Source: RGIG7179 sp051893555
GTDB taxonomy: Bacteria > Bacillota > Clostridia > Peptostreptococcales > Anaerovoracaceae
Reading direction: 5' to 3'
DNA length: 64,000 nt
NCBI GenBank assembly: GCA_051893555.1
Contig: JBJFHL010000011.1
Location: 1-64,000 of the forward strand
This document shows positions 26,375 through 35,300 of the stretch, piece by piece. Positions within the stretch are counted from its first letter, which is position 1; every line of letters starts with the position of its first letter. The position numbers and the translations under genes are program-made. The notes below the pieces were generated by a model, which had not been told where the DNA came from, did no database searches, and saw only the letters and a program-made list of their open reading frames with translations.

Positions 26375-27547
26375 TCAGGCCATGGCCTGATATGTGTATT
26401 CCCGGATTTCCCGGTCAATATGCAGAATTTTTTCCAGTGTCAGATCGTACTCCGGCACATGGGCATCCAGAATCCGTTCCAGCTGATCCTGAATCTCGAT
26501 GAATCGGATCTTTCCACGGAGGAACAAGTCCACCAGCACCTCATTGGCACCGTTGAGCACCACCGGATAGCTGCCGCCGGCCCGGGATGCCTCATATGCC
26601 ATGGTAATGCACCGGAACACGGCAGGATCCGGCGTTTCGAACGTCAGGCTGCTGCCGGCACCGAAAAAGTCCAGCCCCGGCAGTTCACTTTCCAGCCGGT
26701 CCGGATATCCCAGCGCCAGACTGATGGGAATCCGCATATCCGGATTGCCCAGCTGTGCCAGTACAGATGTATCTGTAAATTCCACCATGGAATGGACGAT
26801 ACTCTGCGGGTGAACCAGAATCTGAATGTCATCCACCGGCACATCAAAGAGCCACCTGGCCTCGATGACCTCCAGGCCTTTGTTCATCATGGTTGCCGAA
26901 TCGATGGTGATTTTCTTTCCCATGGTCCATCTGGGATGCTTCAGCGCCTGCTCCAGTGTGACGGTCTCCAGCTGCTGCCGGCTCCATCCGCGGAACGGAC
27001 CGCCGCTGGCTGTCAGCAGGATCTTCTTTATCTTTCTTCCCCGGTTTCCTTCCAGACACTGGAAGATCGCACTGTGCTCACTGTCCACCGGCAGGAGTTT
27101 TACACCGGCTTCACGAACCGCATCCATCACAATGCTTCCGCCTGCCACCAGGGTCTCTTTATTGGCCAGGGCAATATCCTTTCCAGCCGCAATGGCGGCC
27201 ATGGTCGGCTCCAGCCCGCTGATGCCCAGCAAAGAATTCAGTACCATATCGCAGTCATCGCTGGCGGCTGCAGTCTTCAGACCTTCCTGTCCCCAGAGGA
27301 TCTCTGTGTGCACACTGCCTTCAAACCCGGGTGCTTCCCGCAGCATTTTCATCAGTGCAGCTGCATCTTCTTCCCGCTCTGTCACTGCGATCTCCGGTCT
27401 CCAGCGCAGAATCTGCGCTTTCAGCCGCTGCACATTCCTGCCGCAGGACAGGACCCCCACCTGAAAACGGTCCGGGTGCTTCTCTATGATGTCCAGACTT
27501 TGCGTACCGATGGAACCGGTACTGCCCAGTATGGCAATTTTCTTCAT
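26375..27547 (-). CDS. dxr: 1-deoxy-D-xylulose-5-phosphate reductoisomerase
   Basis: Second step of the MEP pathway, NADPH-dependent. The 390 residues include the nucleotide-binding ILGSTGSIGTQSLDII, the metal and substrate region LLPVDSEHSAIFQCL, the flexible loop with TASGGPFRGW, and MMNKGLEVIEARWLFD. Length and all blocks are intact. It is 22 bases downstream of cdsA and 32 upstream of rseP. Confidence 0.97.
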   Translation of the reverse strand: MKKIAILGSTGSIGTQSLDIIEKHPDRFQVGVLSCGRNVQRLKAQILRWRPEIAVTEREEDAAALMKMLREAPGFEGSVHTEILWGQEGLKTAAASDDCDMVLNSLLGISGLEPTMAAIAAGKDIALANKETLVAGGSIVMDAVREAGVKLLPVDSEHSAIFQCLEGNRGRKIKKILLTASGGPFRGWSRQQLETVTLEQALKHPRWTMGKKITIDSATMMNKGLEVIEARWLFDVPVDDIQILVHPQSIVHSMVEFTDTSVLAQLGNPDMRIPISLALGYPDRLESELPGLDFFGAGSSLTFETPDPAVFRCITMAYEASRAGGSYPVVLNGANEVLVDLFLRGKIRFIEIQDQLERILDAHVPEYDLTLEKILHIDREIREYTYQAMA

Positions 27548-27569
27548 GAAAAACCTCTTTCTCCCATGC

Positions 27570-28352
27570 CTAATACAGGATCAGCTGCATGGTATAGTAA
27601 ATCAGCGGTGCCGTAAACAGCACACTGTCAAACCGGTCCAGAATGCCACCATGGCCCGGAATCAGATTGCCGTAATCCTTGATGCCCATCTGCCGTTTGA
27701 ACGCGGAGGCCGAAAGATCTCCAAGCTGGGCCGCGATGCTTCCCACGAAACCAATGATCACACATTCCCACAGCATGTCGCCGCCCAGGAAATAGCCAAA
27801 CAAGCCGCAGAATACCACGCTTCCCAGTACGCCGCCCACGGCGCCCTCTACGCTCTTTTTCGGGCTCAGATTCGGACACAGCTTATGCTTTCCCAGCGCC
27901 ATCCCGGTGAAATATGCCATGATATCCGTGCCGAAGGCCGCCAGGAATACCAGCCATATGAGTATTCTATGTTCCGATTGGTCAATCAATACGATGTGAT
28001 AAGAGAAAAAGACCACATACATCAGCCCGAACAAGGTGGACGTGGTGTCCTCTGTCTTTCTCTCGTTGACTTTAAACCCGTAAATCAGACAGGCCATGGT
28101 GCAGACCACTGCCCACAGCATCAGCAGATTCAGATTCTCCTTCCACAGGATATTGATCAGATACAGTGCTGCCGTAGCCACATAGGCGATTTCCCTGCAG
28201 GGCTTCACACCCATGGTTTCAAACCCGTGATACAGTTCCCGCAGACCGATTATCCCCACGAGAAACGCAGCAGCCATCAGCCAGTAGCCGCCCAGCCATA
28301 CCACCACCAGCAGCGGCAGCATGACGCAGCCAGAAATAATTCTCGTTTTCAT
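27570..28352 (-). CDS. cdsA: phosphatidate cytidylyltransferase
   Basis: Makes CDP-diacylglycerol from phosphatidate and CTP for phospholipid synthesis. A 260-residue polytopic protein. The start MKTRIISGCVMLPLL at 28352 has AAAGGGGA nine bases upstream and avoids a long overlap with uppS. The family signature is near the C-terminus: LSPKKSVEGAVGGVLGSVVF and LGDLSASAFKRQMGIKDYGN, ending HGGILDRFDS. It follows uppS by 19 bases. Confidence 0.96.
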   Translation of the reverse strand: MKTRIISGCVMLPLLVVVWLGGYWLMAAAFLVGIIGLRELYHGFETMGVKPCREIAYVATAALYLINILWKENLNLLMLWAVVCTMACLIYGFKVNERKTEDTTSTLFGLMYVVFFSYHIVLIDQSEHRILIWLVFLAAFGTDIMAYFTGMALGKHKLCPNLSPKKSVEGAVGGVLGSVVFCGLFGYFLGGDMLWECVIIGFVGSIAAQLGDLSASAFKRQMGIKDYGNLIPGHGGILDRFDSVLFTAPLIYYTMQLILY

Positions 28353-28371
28353 AGTTCTTTTCCCCTTTCGC

Positions 28372-29103
28372 CTATCTGCCGCCAAACCGCCGTTTTCTTC
28401 CGGCAAACGCATGCACGATCTCCTCAAACTCATCCGGTGTGAAGTCCGGCCACAGACTGTCTGTAAAGGCCAGCTCGCTGTAGGCGCACTGCCACAGCAG
28501 GAAGTTGCTGAGCCGTTCTTCTCCGCTGGTCCGGATGATCAGATCCGGATCCGGAATGTTTCCGTTTTCCTCTCCCGTGTACAGCGCGTCGGAAATCATA
28601 GCCTCAGTCACTTCAGAGGCCGCAATTTCTCCCGATGCTGCCCGTTCGCAGATTCTTCTGACCGCGTGAAGGATTTCCTGCCTGCCGCCGTAATTCAGCG
28701 CGATGTTAAACTGCAGACCGTCGTTGTATTCCGTTGTGCGAAGCGCCTTCTCAATGCTTTCCACCGCAGCCCGGGGCACCTGCTTCCAGTCTCCCAGAAT
28801 CCGGACCCGCACGTTGTTTTCGTGCAGCTCTGCCAGCTCGCTGCCCACATATTTCACCAGCAGGTTGAAAATACCGCCCACTTCCTCCTGGGATCGTTTC
28901 CAGTTTTCTGTGGAAAATGCGTAGACTGTCAGATATTTGATCCCCATCACGTCAGCCCGCTTGATGATTTCCTTCATGGCCAGCATGCCGGCGTTATGTC
29001 CCGAAAGTCGGCTGACGCCCTGCTTTTCCGCCCAGCGTCCGTTGCCGTCCATGATGACTGCCACGTGCGCCGGTATCTTTTCCGTAAGTTCTTTTCTTTC
29101 CAT
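28372..29103 (-). CDS. uppS: isoprenyl transferase (undecaprenyl diphosphate synthase)
   Basis: Condenses isopentenyl diphosphate units to the C55 carrier used in cell wall synthesis. The 243 residues carry HVAVIMDGNGRWA with the catalytic Asp, the LTVYAFSTENWKR motif, and the C-terminal DLIIRTSGEERLSNFLLWQC and FTDSLWPDF. It lies between frr and cdsA in the conserved operon. Confidence 0.97.
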   Translation of the reverse strand: MERKELTEKIPAHVAVIMDGNGRWAEKQGVSRLSGHNAGMLAMKEIIKRADVMGIKYLTVYAFSTENWKRSQEEVGGIFNLLVKYVGSELAELHENNVRVRILGDWKQVPRAAVESIEKALRTTEYNDGLQFNIALNYGGRQEILHAVRRICERAASGEIAASEVTEAMISDALYTGEENGNIPDPDLIIRTSGEERLSNFLLWQCAYSELAFTDSLWPDFTPDEFEEIVHAFAGRKRRFGGR

Positions 29104-29166
29104 CCTTACTTTTCCTTTTATCGAACAATGTGGCTGCCTTTCACAGCAGCCACACCTTCCCGTTCT

Positions 29167-29721
29167 TTATACTTCCAGAATTTCTTTTTCCTTTGCTGCC
29201 ACGATCTCGTCGATTTCCTTAATGACTTTATCCGTGGCCTTCTGCACATCATCCAGTGCCTTCTTGGATTCATCTTCCGTGATCTCATGGTTCTTTTCCA
29301 TCTTCTTCAGATGATCATTGGCATCTCTGCGCAGATTCCGCACTGCAACCTTGCTTTCCTCGCCCATCTTCTTCACGGTCTTGGTCAGCTCTTTTCTTCT
29401 GTCCTCCGTAACCGGCGGAATGACCAGACGGATGCACTTGCCGTCGTTGGACGGATTGATGCCAATATTGGCCATGTTGATGGCCTTTTCGATTTCGCCG
29501 ATGGACTTCGGATCAAACGGTGTGATCAGCAGCGTTCTCGGATCCGGCGTCGAAATGTTCGACAGGTTCTTCAGCGGCGTCGGCGAACCGTAATACTGCA
29601 CGCTTACCTTGTCCAGAAGTGCAGGATTAGCTCTGCCTGCACGAACCGTGTTCAGGTCTTCCTTCAGTACAGAAATTGTTTTTTTGCTTCTTTCTTCCAG
29701 ATTCTTCTTAATGGTTTCCAT
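29167..29721 (-). CDS. frr: ribosome recycling factor
   Basis: Splits post-termination ribosomes together with EF-G. The 184-residue length is standard. Domain I helices are visible at both ends (VLKEDLNTVRAGRANPALLD and RRDANDHLKKMEKNHEITED), with the domain II beta-barrel between (VQYYGSPTPLKNLSNIS). It follows pyrH after 97 bases that hold a CTCCCG/CGGGAG hairpin (29775-29793) without a T-run, so some readthrough control is possible. Confidence 0.98.
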   Translation of the reverse strand: METIKKNLEERSKKTISVLKEDLNTVRAGRANPALLDKVSVQYYGSPTPLKNLSNISTPDPRTLLITPFDPKSIGEIEKAINMANIGINPSNDGKCIRLVIPPVTEDRRKELTKTVKKMGEESKVAVRNLRRDANDHLKKMEKNHEITEDESKKALDDVQKATDKVIKEIDEIVAAKEKEILEV

Positions 29722-29818
29722 TTGGAGTCTCCTTTTTTCTCATCTTTTTCATTTCTTTATTCACAAAATCCACGCTCCCGCTTTTTTCGGGAGTCGCTGC
29801 ACCGCTTGCCGTCCGGTG

Positions 29819-30523
29819 CTAGCGGATGATGGTTCCGATTTTTTCGCCGGAAATGGCCTTCTGCACGTTTCCTTCTTCGGCGATGGCGAATACATGGATG
29901 GCGATGTTATTGTCCTTGCACAGGGTCGCTGCCGTCAGATCCATCACCTTCAGATCTTTTTCGATCACATCCATGAAGGTCAGTTCATCGAACTTCACGG
30001 CATTCGGGTTGATCGCCGGATCGCTGTCGTAGACCGCGTCCACATTCTTGGCCAGCAGAATCACATCTGCATCGATTTCTGCTGCCCGCAGTGCCGCTGC
30101 CGTATCGGTGGAAAAGAAAGGATTTCCCGTACCGCCGCCAAAAATAACCACGTCGCCGTTCTCCAGATGGGCCAGTGCCCGTCTTCTGGCATATGGTTCC
30201 GCAATTTCCCGCATTTCGATGGAAGTCTGCACTCTGGCAGGAACCCCGATGGCCAGCAGCGATTCCTGCACGGCCAGACTGTTCATCACCGTGGCCAGCA
30301 TGCCCATATAGTCTGCCGTGGCACGATCCATATCCTTACTGGTTCTTCCTCGCCAGAAGTTTCCGCCTCCCACAACGATGGCCACCTGCACACCCAGGTC
30401 ATGGATCTGCTTGATTTCCCTGGCGACCTTGCGGGTCATTTCTTCATTGATACCGAACTTGTCGCTGCCAGCCAGCGCTTCCCCGCTGATCTTCAGCAGC
30501 ACGCGATTGTATACCGGTTTCAT
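29819..30523 (-). CDS. pyrH: uridylate kinase
   Basis: Phosphorylates UMP to UDP. The 234 residues are the usual length of the amino-acid-kinase-fold bacterial enzyme: LLKISGEALAG at the N-terminus, VVGGGNFWRG, the UMP-binding GMLATVMNSLAVQ, FGGGTGNPFFSTDTAAALRA and VYDSDP. It is the first gene of the operon here; the usual rpsB-tsf upstream pair is absent, replaced by the surface-protein locus. Confidence 0.97.
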   Translation of the reverse strand: MKPVYNRVLLKISGEALAGSDKFGINEEMTRKVAREIKQIHDLGVQVAIVVGGGNFWRGRTSKDMDRATADYMGMLATVMNSLAVQESLLAIGVPARVQTSIEMREIAEPYARRRALAHLENGDVVIFGGGTGNPFFSTDTAAALRAAEIDADVILLAKNVDAVYDSDPAINPNAVKFDELTFMDVIEKDLKVMDLTAATLCKDNNIAIHVFAIAEEGNVQKAISGEKIGTIIR

Positions 30524-30576
30524 TCCCTATCCCACCTCGTTATCTGCATAGTATTTTGAATTCAATCTTAAAAGAT

Positions 30577-30582
30577 ATTATA
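30577..30582 (-). promoter_or_regulatory. pyrH operon promoter (extended -10)
   Basis: Minus-strand TGGTATAAT gives an extended -10 about 55 bases upstream of the pyrH start. The -35 is weak (TTAATC at a 17-base spacing). Confidence 0.6.
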
Positions 30583-30642
30583 CCATAACCAGAGGGCAGG
30601 ATTAAAGTTGTTTCTTCGCTTTTTCATAAAATTTTCACAACA

Positions 30643-30681
30643 GAAAAGAGCATACCGACACGTCCTGCACCGATATGCTCT
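30643..30681 (-). terminator. terminator of the surface-protein operon
   Basis: On the minus strand AGAGCATATCG pairs with CGGTATGCTCT (one G-U pair; plus positions 30671-30681 and 30647-30657), followed by TTTTCTGTT. Confidence 0.8.
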
Positions 30682-30693
30682 GCTTCTCATCTG

Positions 30694-31716
30694 TTATTTC
30701 TCTTTTCTGGCCTTGCGGACCGTTACCACACCGCCCACGCCGGCGGCTGCCATCAGCAGGAGCCAGAACAGCATGTTCTGATCATCCCCTGTCTTCGGCT
30801 TGCCATGATTTCCGTTGGAATCATAGGATCCTGTCGGCACATCCGGATCGTCAACATTTTCGCCTTTTCCCGGCTTATCCGGATCGGACGGCCCCAGCGG
30901 GGTTTCCGGCTCATCGATGTTCACTTCTTTCGGAATCGCCTTATACCGTGCAGTGTAGACTGCATTCTGGGTGACGCGAACAATTTCCTTATCCCAGCCG
31001 ATGAATTCATAGGTGTACAGGTCATCTTCCGGTCGCACCGGTGTCGGCCCGTCATAGGTCGGCATGTCGTAGAAATTATAGTAATCGGTTTCCAGATTGG
31101 TACCGTCATAGTTGTTCCACAGAACTGTATATTTCTGTGCCGGGTAATCCAGTGCTTCTACCTTGAAGACCCAGTCGATTTCACCGACCCGATTGGCGAA
31201 TTCATTGCCCATGGAAAGCGGTACATACAGCTGCGCCTCCAGATCCAGGGACTCGTTTCTTCCCAGATTGCCCAGATAAACGCCGTTTTCCAGTGTGCCT
31301 GCTTCTGCTGCAGTACCTCTGAAGATTTCCGTTTCTCCCTGCCTTAAAATCAGAATCAGCTGGCTCAGGAACTTCGTCATGCGGTCTACCGTTTCACCGG
31401 AATCCTTAACCTTTTCACTGAGCGGATTTTTCTCCGCATCGTGCGGTAAGGCTTTCAGATAGACTTTGATATAGTCGCAGTCAGAAGCGGTGTTGGATAC
31501 GGTAATCTTCTGCACCAGACTGTCGCCAGGCATTACGCCTTTGAAGTTGGCGAACAGGTCGGAATCCGTGTAAACGCTGCCCGGATGGAACTCCAGCATA
31601 TCCTTCTGGCCTTTATAGGTCACACCGGCATCCGCAGCGAACGCATTGACGGAGAAACTCAGCACTACCGTGAGAGCAAGCAGAACGGAAAACATTTTTT
31701 TTATTATCTTTTTCAT
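30694..31716 (-). CDS. secreted surface protein with KPKTG sorting-like C-terminus
   Basis: A 340-residue precursor: signal peptide (MKKIIKKMFSVLLALTVVLS to about AFA at 27), a domain of about 130 residues resembling the TasA/camelysin beta-sandwich (GVMPGDSLVQKITVSNTASD is the typical donor segment), an InlB B-repeat/Flg_new-like module (YTYEFIGWDKEIVRVTQNAV), a Pro-rich spacer, then KPKTGDD, a hydrophobic helix and a KARKEK tail. The tail is a sortase substrate arrangement with KPKTG in place of LPxTG. It is the last gene of the second fibre operon and is the most likely wall anchor of the structure. Confidence 0.8.
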   Translation of the reverse strand: MKKIIKKMFSVLLALTVVLSFSVNAFAADAGVTYKGQKDMLEFHPGSVYTDSDLFANFKGVMPGDSLVQKITVSNTASDCDYIKVYLKALPHDAEKNPLSEKVKDSGETVDRMTKFLSQLILILRQGETEIFRGTAAEAGTLENGVYLGNLGRNESLDLEAQLYVPLSMGNEFANRVGEIDWVFKVEALDYPAQKYTVLWNNYDGTNLETDYYNFYDMPTYDGPTPVRPEDDLYTYEFIGWDKEIVRVTQNAVYTARYKAIPKEVNIDEPETPLGPSDPDKPGKGENVDDPDVPTGSYDSNGNHGKPKTGDDQNMLFWLLLMAAAGVGGVVTVRKARKEK

Positions 31717-31731
31717 TTTACTCGCCCCCCT

Positions 31732-32352
31732 TTACTTGCTTATGGTTCCATTTTCAGCAACGGTTACGCCCCAGGCTTCTGCCGCAGCAGCCGCCGGAGA
31801 GCTCTGAATCGCATCTGCCAGTATCTCTACATGCAATGTATATCCATCCGGACCTGCGGTAAGCGGCGTACATCTATCAATCAGGTTTGTTGTCTGCTCA
31901 CCGGATGCCACAGCAGACGGATAGTAGTAATATCCATCAGAATTTGATTTCTCCCAGCCTTCACCGAAACTGATTGTGTAGTCTGTGGCAGCAGGTGCTA
32001 CCGGGGCTACATTTCCATTTCGATCCTGCCAGGTAACTACGATTGCTGCACGAATATATGCCGGAGTCGTTCCCGTGTTTTGCACTTTTACATTCGATTT
32101 CACAGTGCTGCTGTAATCCGTAAATGGATCCTCTGTAATGCTACAGCTTACGGTATCGTACTGGAATGTGTTCTCAGCAGGTTCGCTAGTTGCTACCAAG
32201 TATGCGGTGGTTCCACCTACAACTCCCAAAATCAGCACGATGACTGCTGCCAGAATAACAAACTGCTTCTTCCATCTGAGACGACGACTTCTTTTCGCGG
32301 TACTTTCTGGAAGAATTCGCGTCTCACTTGATGCGTGTTTTCCGTAATACAT
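31732..32352 (-). CDS. SipW-type signal peptide protein (TasA/CalY-like)
   Basis: A 206-residue precursor with a basic N-terminus (AKRSRRLRWKKQ), a hydrophobic core and the SipW-type cleavage region GGTTAYLVATSEPAENTF. The mature part is a beta-sandwich with VKSNVKVQNTGTTPAYIRAA and a terminal EAWGVTVAENG. It differs from its paralogues by an unusually long, strongly basic cytoplasmic head. It lies between the giant secreted protein gene and the KPKTG protein gene, and is likely a minor pilin-like subunit. Confidence 0.8.
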   Translation of the reverse strand: MYYGKHASSETRILPESTAKRSRRLRWKKQFVILAAVIVLILGVVGGTTAYLVATSEPAENTFQYDTVSCSITEDPFTDYSSTVKSNVKVQNTGTTPAYIRAAIVVTWQDRNGNVAPVAPAATDYTISFGEGWEKSNSDGYYYYPSAVASGEQTTNLIDRCTPLTAGPDGYTLHVEILADAIQSSPAAAAAEAWGVTVAENGTISK

Positions 32353-32370
32353 AATTAGTCGCCTCCCCTC

Positions 32371-35300
32371 TTATTCTCCAGCTACAACATCAACTTTTGA
32401 AAATTTGTTTTCTACATAGGAAGCGCCGTTGAGCCACTTCCAGTTATTTGCACCTGTACCTCTACTATTTGTGAATGGTACGTTATTTTCCTCGATTGCC
32501 GATAAAGTAATAGTCTTGCTCGTCTTCTCAGGCGTATACCTCCAGCTCCATTCGGTTTCTTCGGTTACAGTATATTCTCCGATCAGAAGGTCTTTTACCG
32601 TGACGATTCCATTTCCCTTGATGACAACTTTCATGTCAAGACCTGAAGTCCGGCTGTCTTTTCCCTGGATTCGGAAAATGAATGCCTGATTTTCATCAAT
32701 GGACTGCGTACCGGTTTTCGTAATGGTTAAGTCCGCCACATCGTATTCGAACTTGGCATAATAAGTTGCCGCTACATTCTTCTTATCTACTTTTGAAGGT
32801 GTATACTTCGCATCGGTACTCAGAAGAATTCCACAGCTGCTGTCCGAATACCAGCCTACAAAACGATATCTCTCATTTGCAGTTGCTGTAGAGCCCTTCG
32901 CATCACCGGAAAGTACCTTCAGAGTCTCAGATGTCGGAGATACACTGCCGAAATTCGTCTCACCCTGTGGTCCAACCACTTCGTACTTAATGGTAACTTC
33001 CTTCTCTTTATAGTAGAAGGAAATGATATTCAGCTTTGCTTCTGCATCGCTCTCAATTTTAATACTCAAGGTCTGTGACTTTGGATCAACCGCTTCATAA
33101 TCCTCAATCTCGATTGCGGATTCGGAAACAACCTGACCATATTTGCCGGTTCCGTTCTTCGGATCCGCCAGCTGCTTTCCGGTTCCCTGTTCCAGATAAC
33201 GAACCTGATACGGATAACTGTTTCTAGTATAATAAAGCTTCAGTTCCAGTCCATCTGCAGTAAGTTCACCGCTTGCAACAGTACCTTCCACGTTGCCGTC
33301 ATAAGTGAAACCTGAAATCGTCAAAGGATCTGCACCATATGTTGTTCCAATATCTCCGACAATCTGTGACGATGCATATTCCGTCCATGTTGGATTGCCC
33401 TGCGCATCGGTCGCCAGATTTTCCGTGTAATGAGTTATCTTGTAGTAAGCATGTGTTGTATCTTCGGAATAGTAGAAGATAATCTCATTCACAGCATCAT
33501 CAGCTACGGATACAATCAAGCGCTTCTGATATGCATCCGGCATCATACCGGATACTGGCTTAAAGGTTTCTGTTACAACTGCCTTTCTATTATCCGATAC
33601 AGTTATTTCATCTGCAACGGGTTCCCCCGTATCTTTATTCAGGTATTTTACAGTGTACGGTACAGCGTCTTTCTGTACATACCAGAAGGTATATACATTG
33701 GTATCGTTTTCTTCGGTCGCATTGATGTCCAGTGTCATGGAATGACTCTTTACTACCGGGAAATATCCTTCCTGATAGTCAGCGTAAAGTTCTGTTCCAC
33801 CCTTTGCCTCGAATGTTTTCGTTACACCCGCTAAACCAGATCCCAGAGTTGGCATCGCAATTTTTGTGTCTGTATCCTGAATCTTATACAAAATAGTATA
33901 CTGCTTCAGGACATTTGAACTCCACTTACCGTAAACTTTCAGATCTTTTGTTACTGGCATGTTGGCAAAGTCAAATGCTTTTTCAACTCCGTTCTCCATG
34001 TAGAACCAGCCTACGAATTCATAGCTGCCGTTTACCGGGTTCGACGGTTCAGGATTCAACTTGTTTCCGTGAAGTACGGTTTGAATCGGATGTGTGGACA
34101 ATTCCTGATCGTCTTCATAAGCATTCTTATCCAAATAGAACCTTACATAGTGGCTAACAGGCTCCCACTTTGCATAAAGCAGGATGTTCTCAGCTGGCAT
34201 ATTATGTTTCTCCAGTTCGTACTTCTCTCCGGTACATTCCGGATTCAAATACCATCCGCCGAAAACAACAGAACCCGGCTCATACGCGCTCGGAACAGAA
34301 GGAACAAATCCGCTGTACGAACTCAACGGCGCCTCATACTTCACAGATTCACTCTTCACATCACTATATCCGTCATTAAATGTCAGCGTATAGCTGTTGC
34401 GGGTATAATAGAATTTTGCACCGTTACAACTTGATCCGGTACTAGTGCCATGATCATAGGTAAATCCTTCAAACTCATAACGATCTTCAACGGTTACTCT
34501 GTAACCGCCAACACCAGTTACTTCAAAGAGTTTCACGGTATAATTTCCATCCAGATCCTGCCCCCAGTAGGTCATGGTACCTTCACTTCCCGTTGTACCG
34601 CGATTATAGTAGGTGGCGCTGTTCTGCGGCATTACACCGAAATAATTTGTATAAGGTCCGCTTCCTCCCCATTCTGCAGACCAGAAGGTACTTCCGGCAT
34701 TGGCAGCAATTTTCTTATACTGCTCAGCAATATTGGATCCCCATTTTGCAGTAATTGTTTCCGAAGACTGATAATTATTTCTATTATTATAGTTATAATT
34801 AAAAGTCAGGGTCTTTTCTATCCGATCATAGTACACATTGACGATGGAAGAACCATCTGCCGCAACAGTAACTGTATCAGACTTCACAAACTTCCAAAGA
34901 CCAGAATCCAGTCCCGGATCGCTCATGTAACATCCTTCATCATGCTTATGCGCAGTCTTTCCACAATTATATTGGCAGGCATCAGAATGAGTATGCTCTG
35001 TTTTCGTGCAAGTCAACTTGTAACAGCTTCCGGTATAGTCAGTATGTTTATGTTCTGTCTTTCCGCAGCCTAAACATGTATCCGTGTGATTGTGCACACC
35101 TTCTGTCTCGCCGCAAGTAGTCGAAGCTACATTACCTGTAGATGTACTGCCAGTGTATTTGTACCATGTGCCGTTGATGTAGATAACCTTTCCATCTATT
35201 GATAATGCTTCTCTTGCAACATAGCCATTTGTAGGGTTCGATGGTGCACCAAAACCCGCATATGAAGCAGATCCTACTCCCGCATAACAGGAAATATCAT

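Noticed and set aside
29775..29793. CTCCCG/CGGGAG hairpin between pyrH and frr as a terminator
   Set aside because: No T-run follows on the transcribed strand and the downstream genes clearly belong to the operon.
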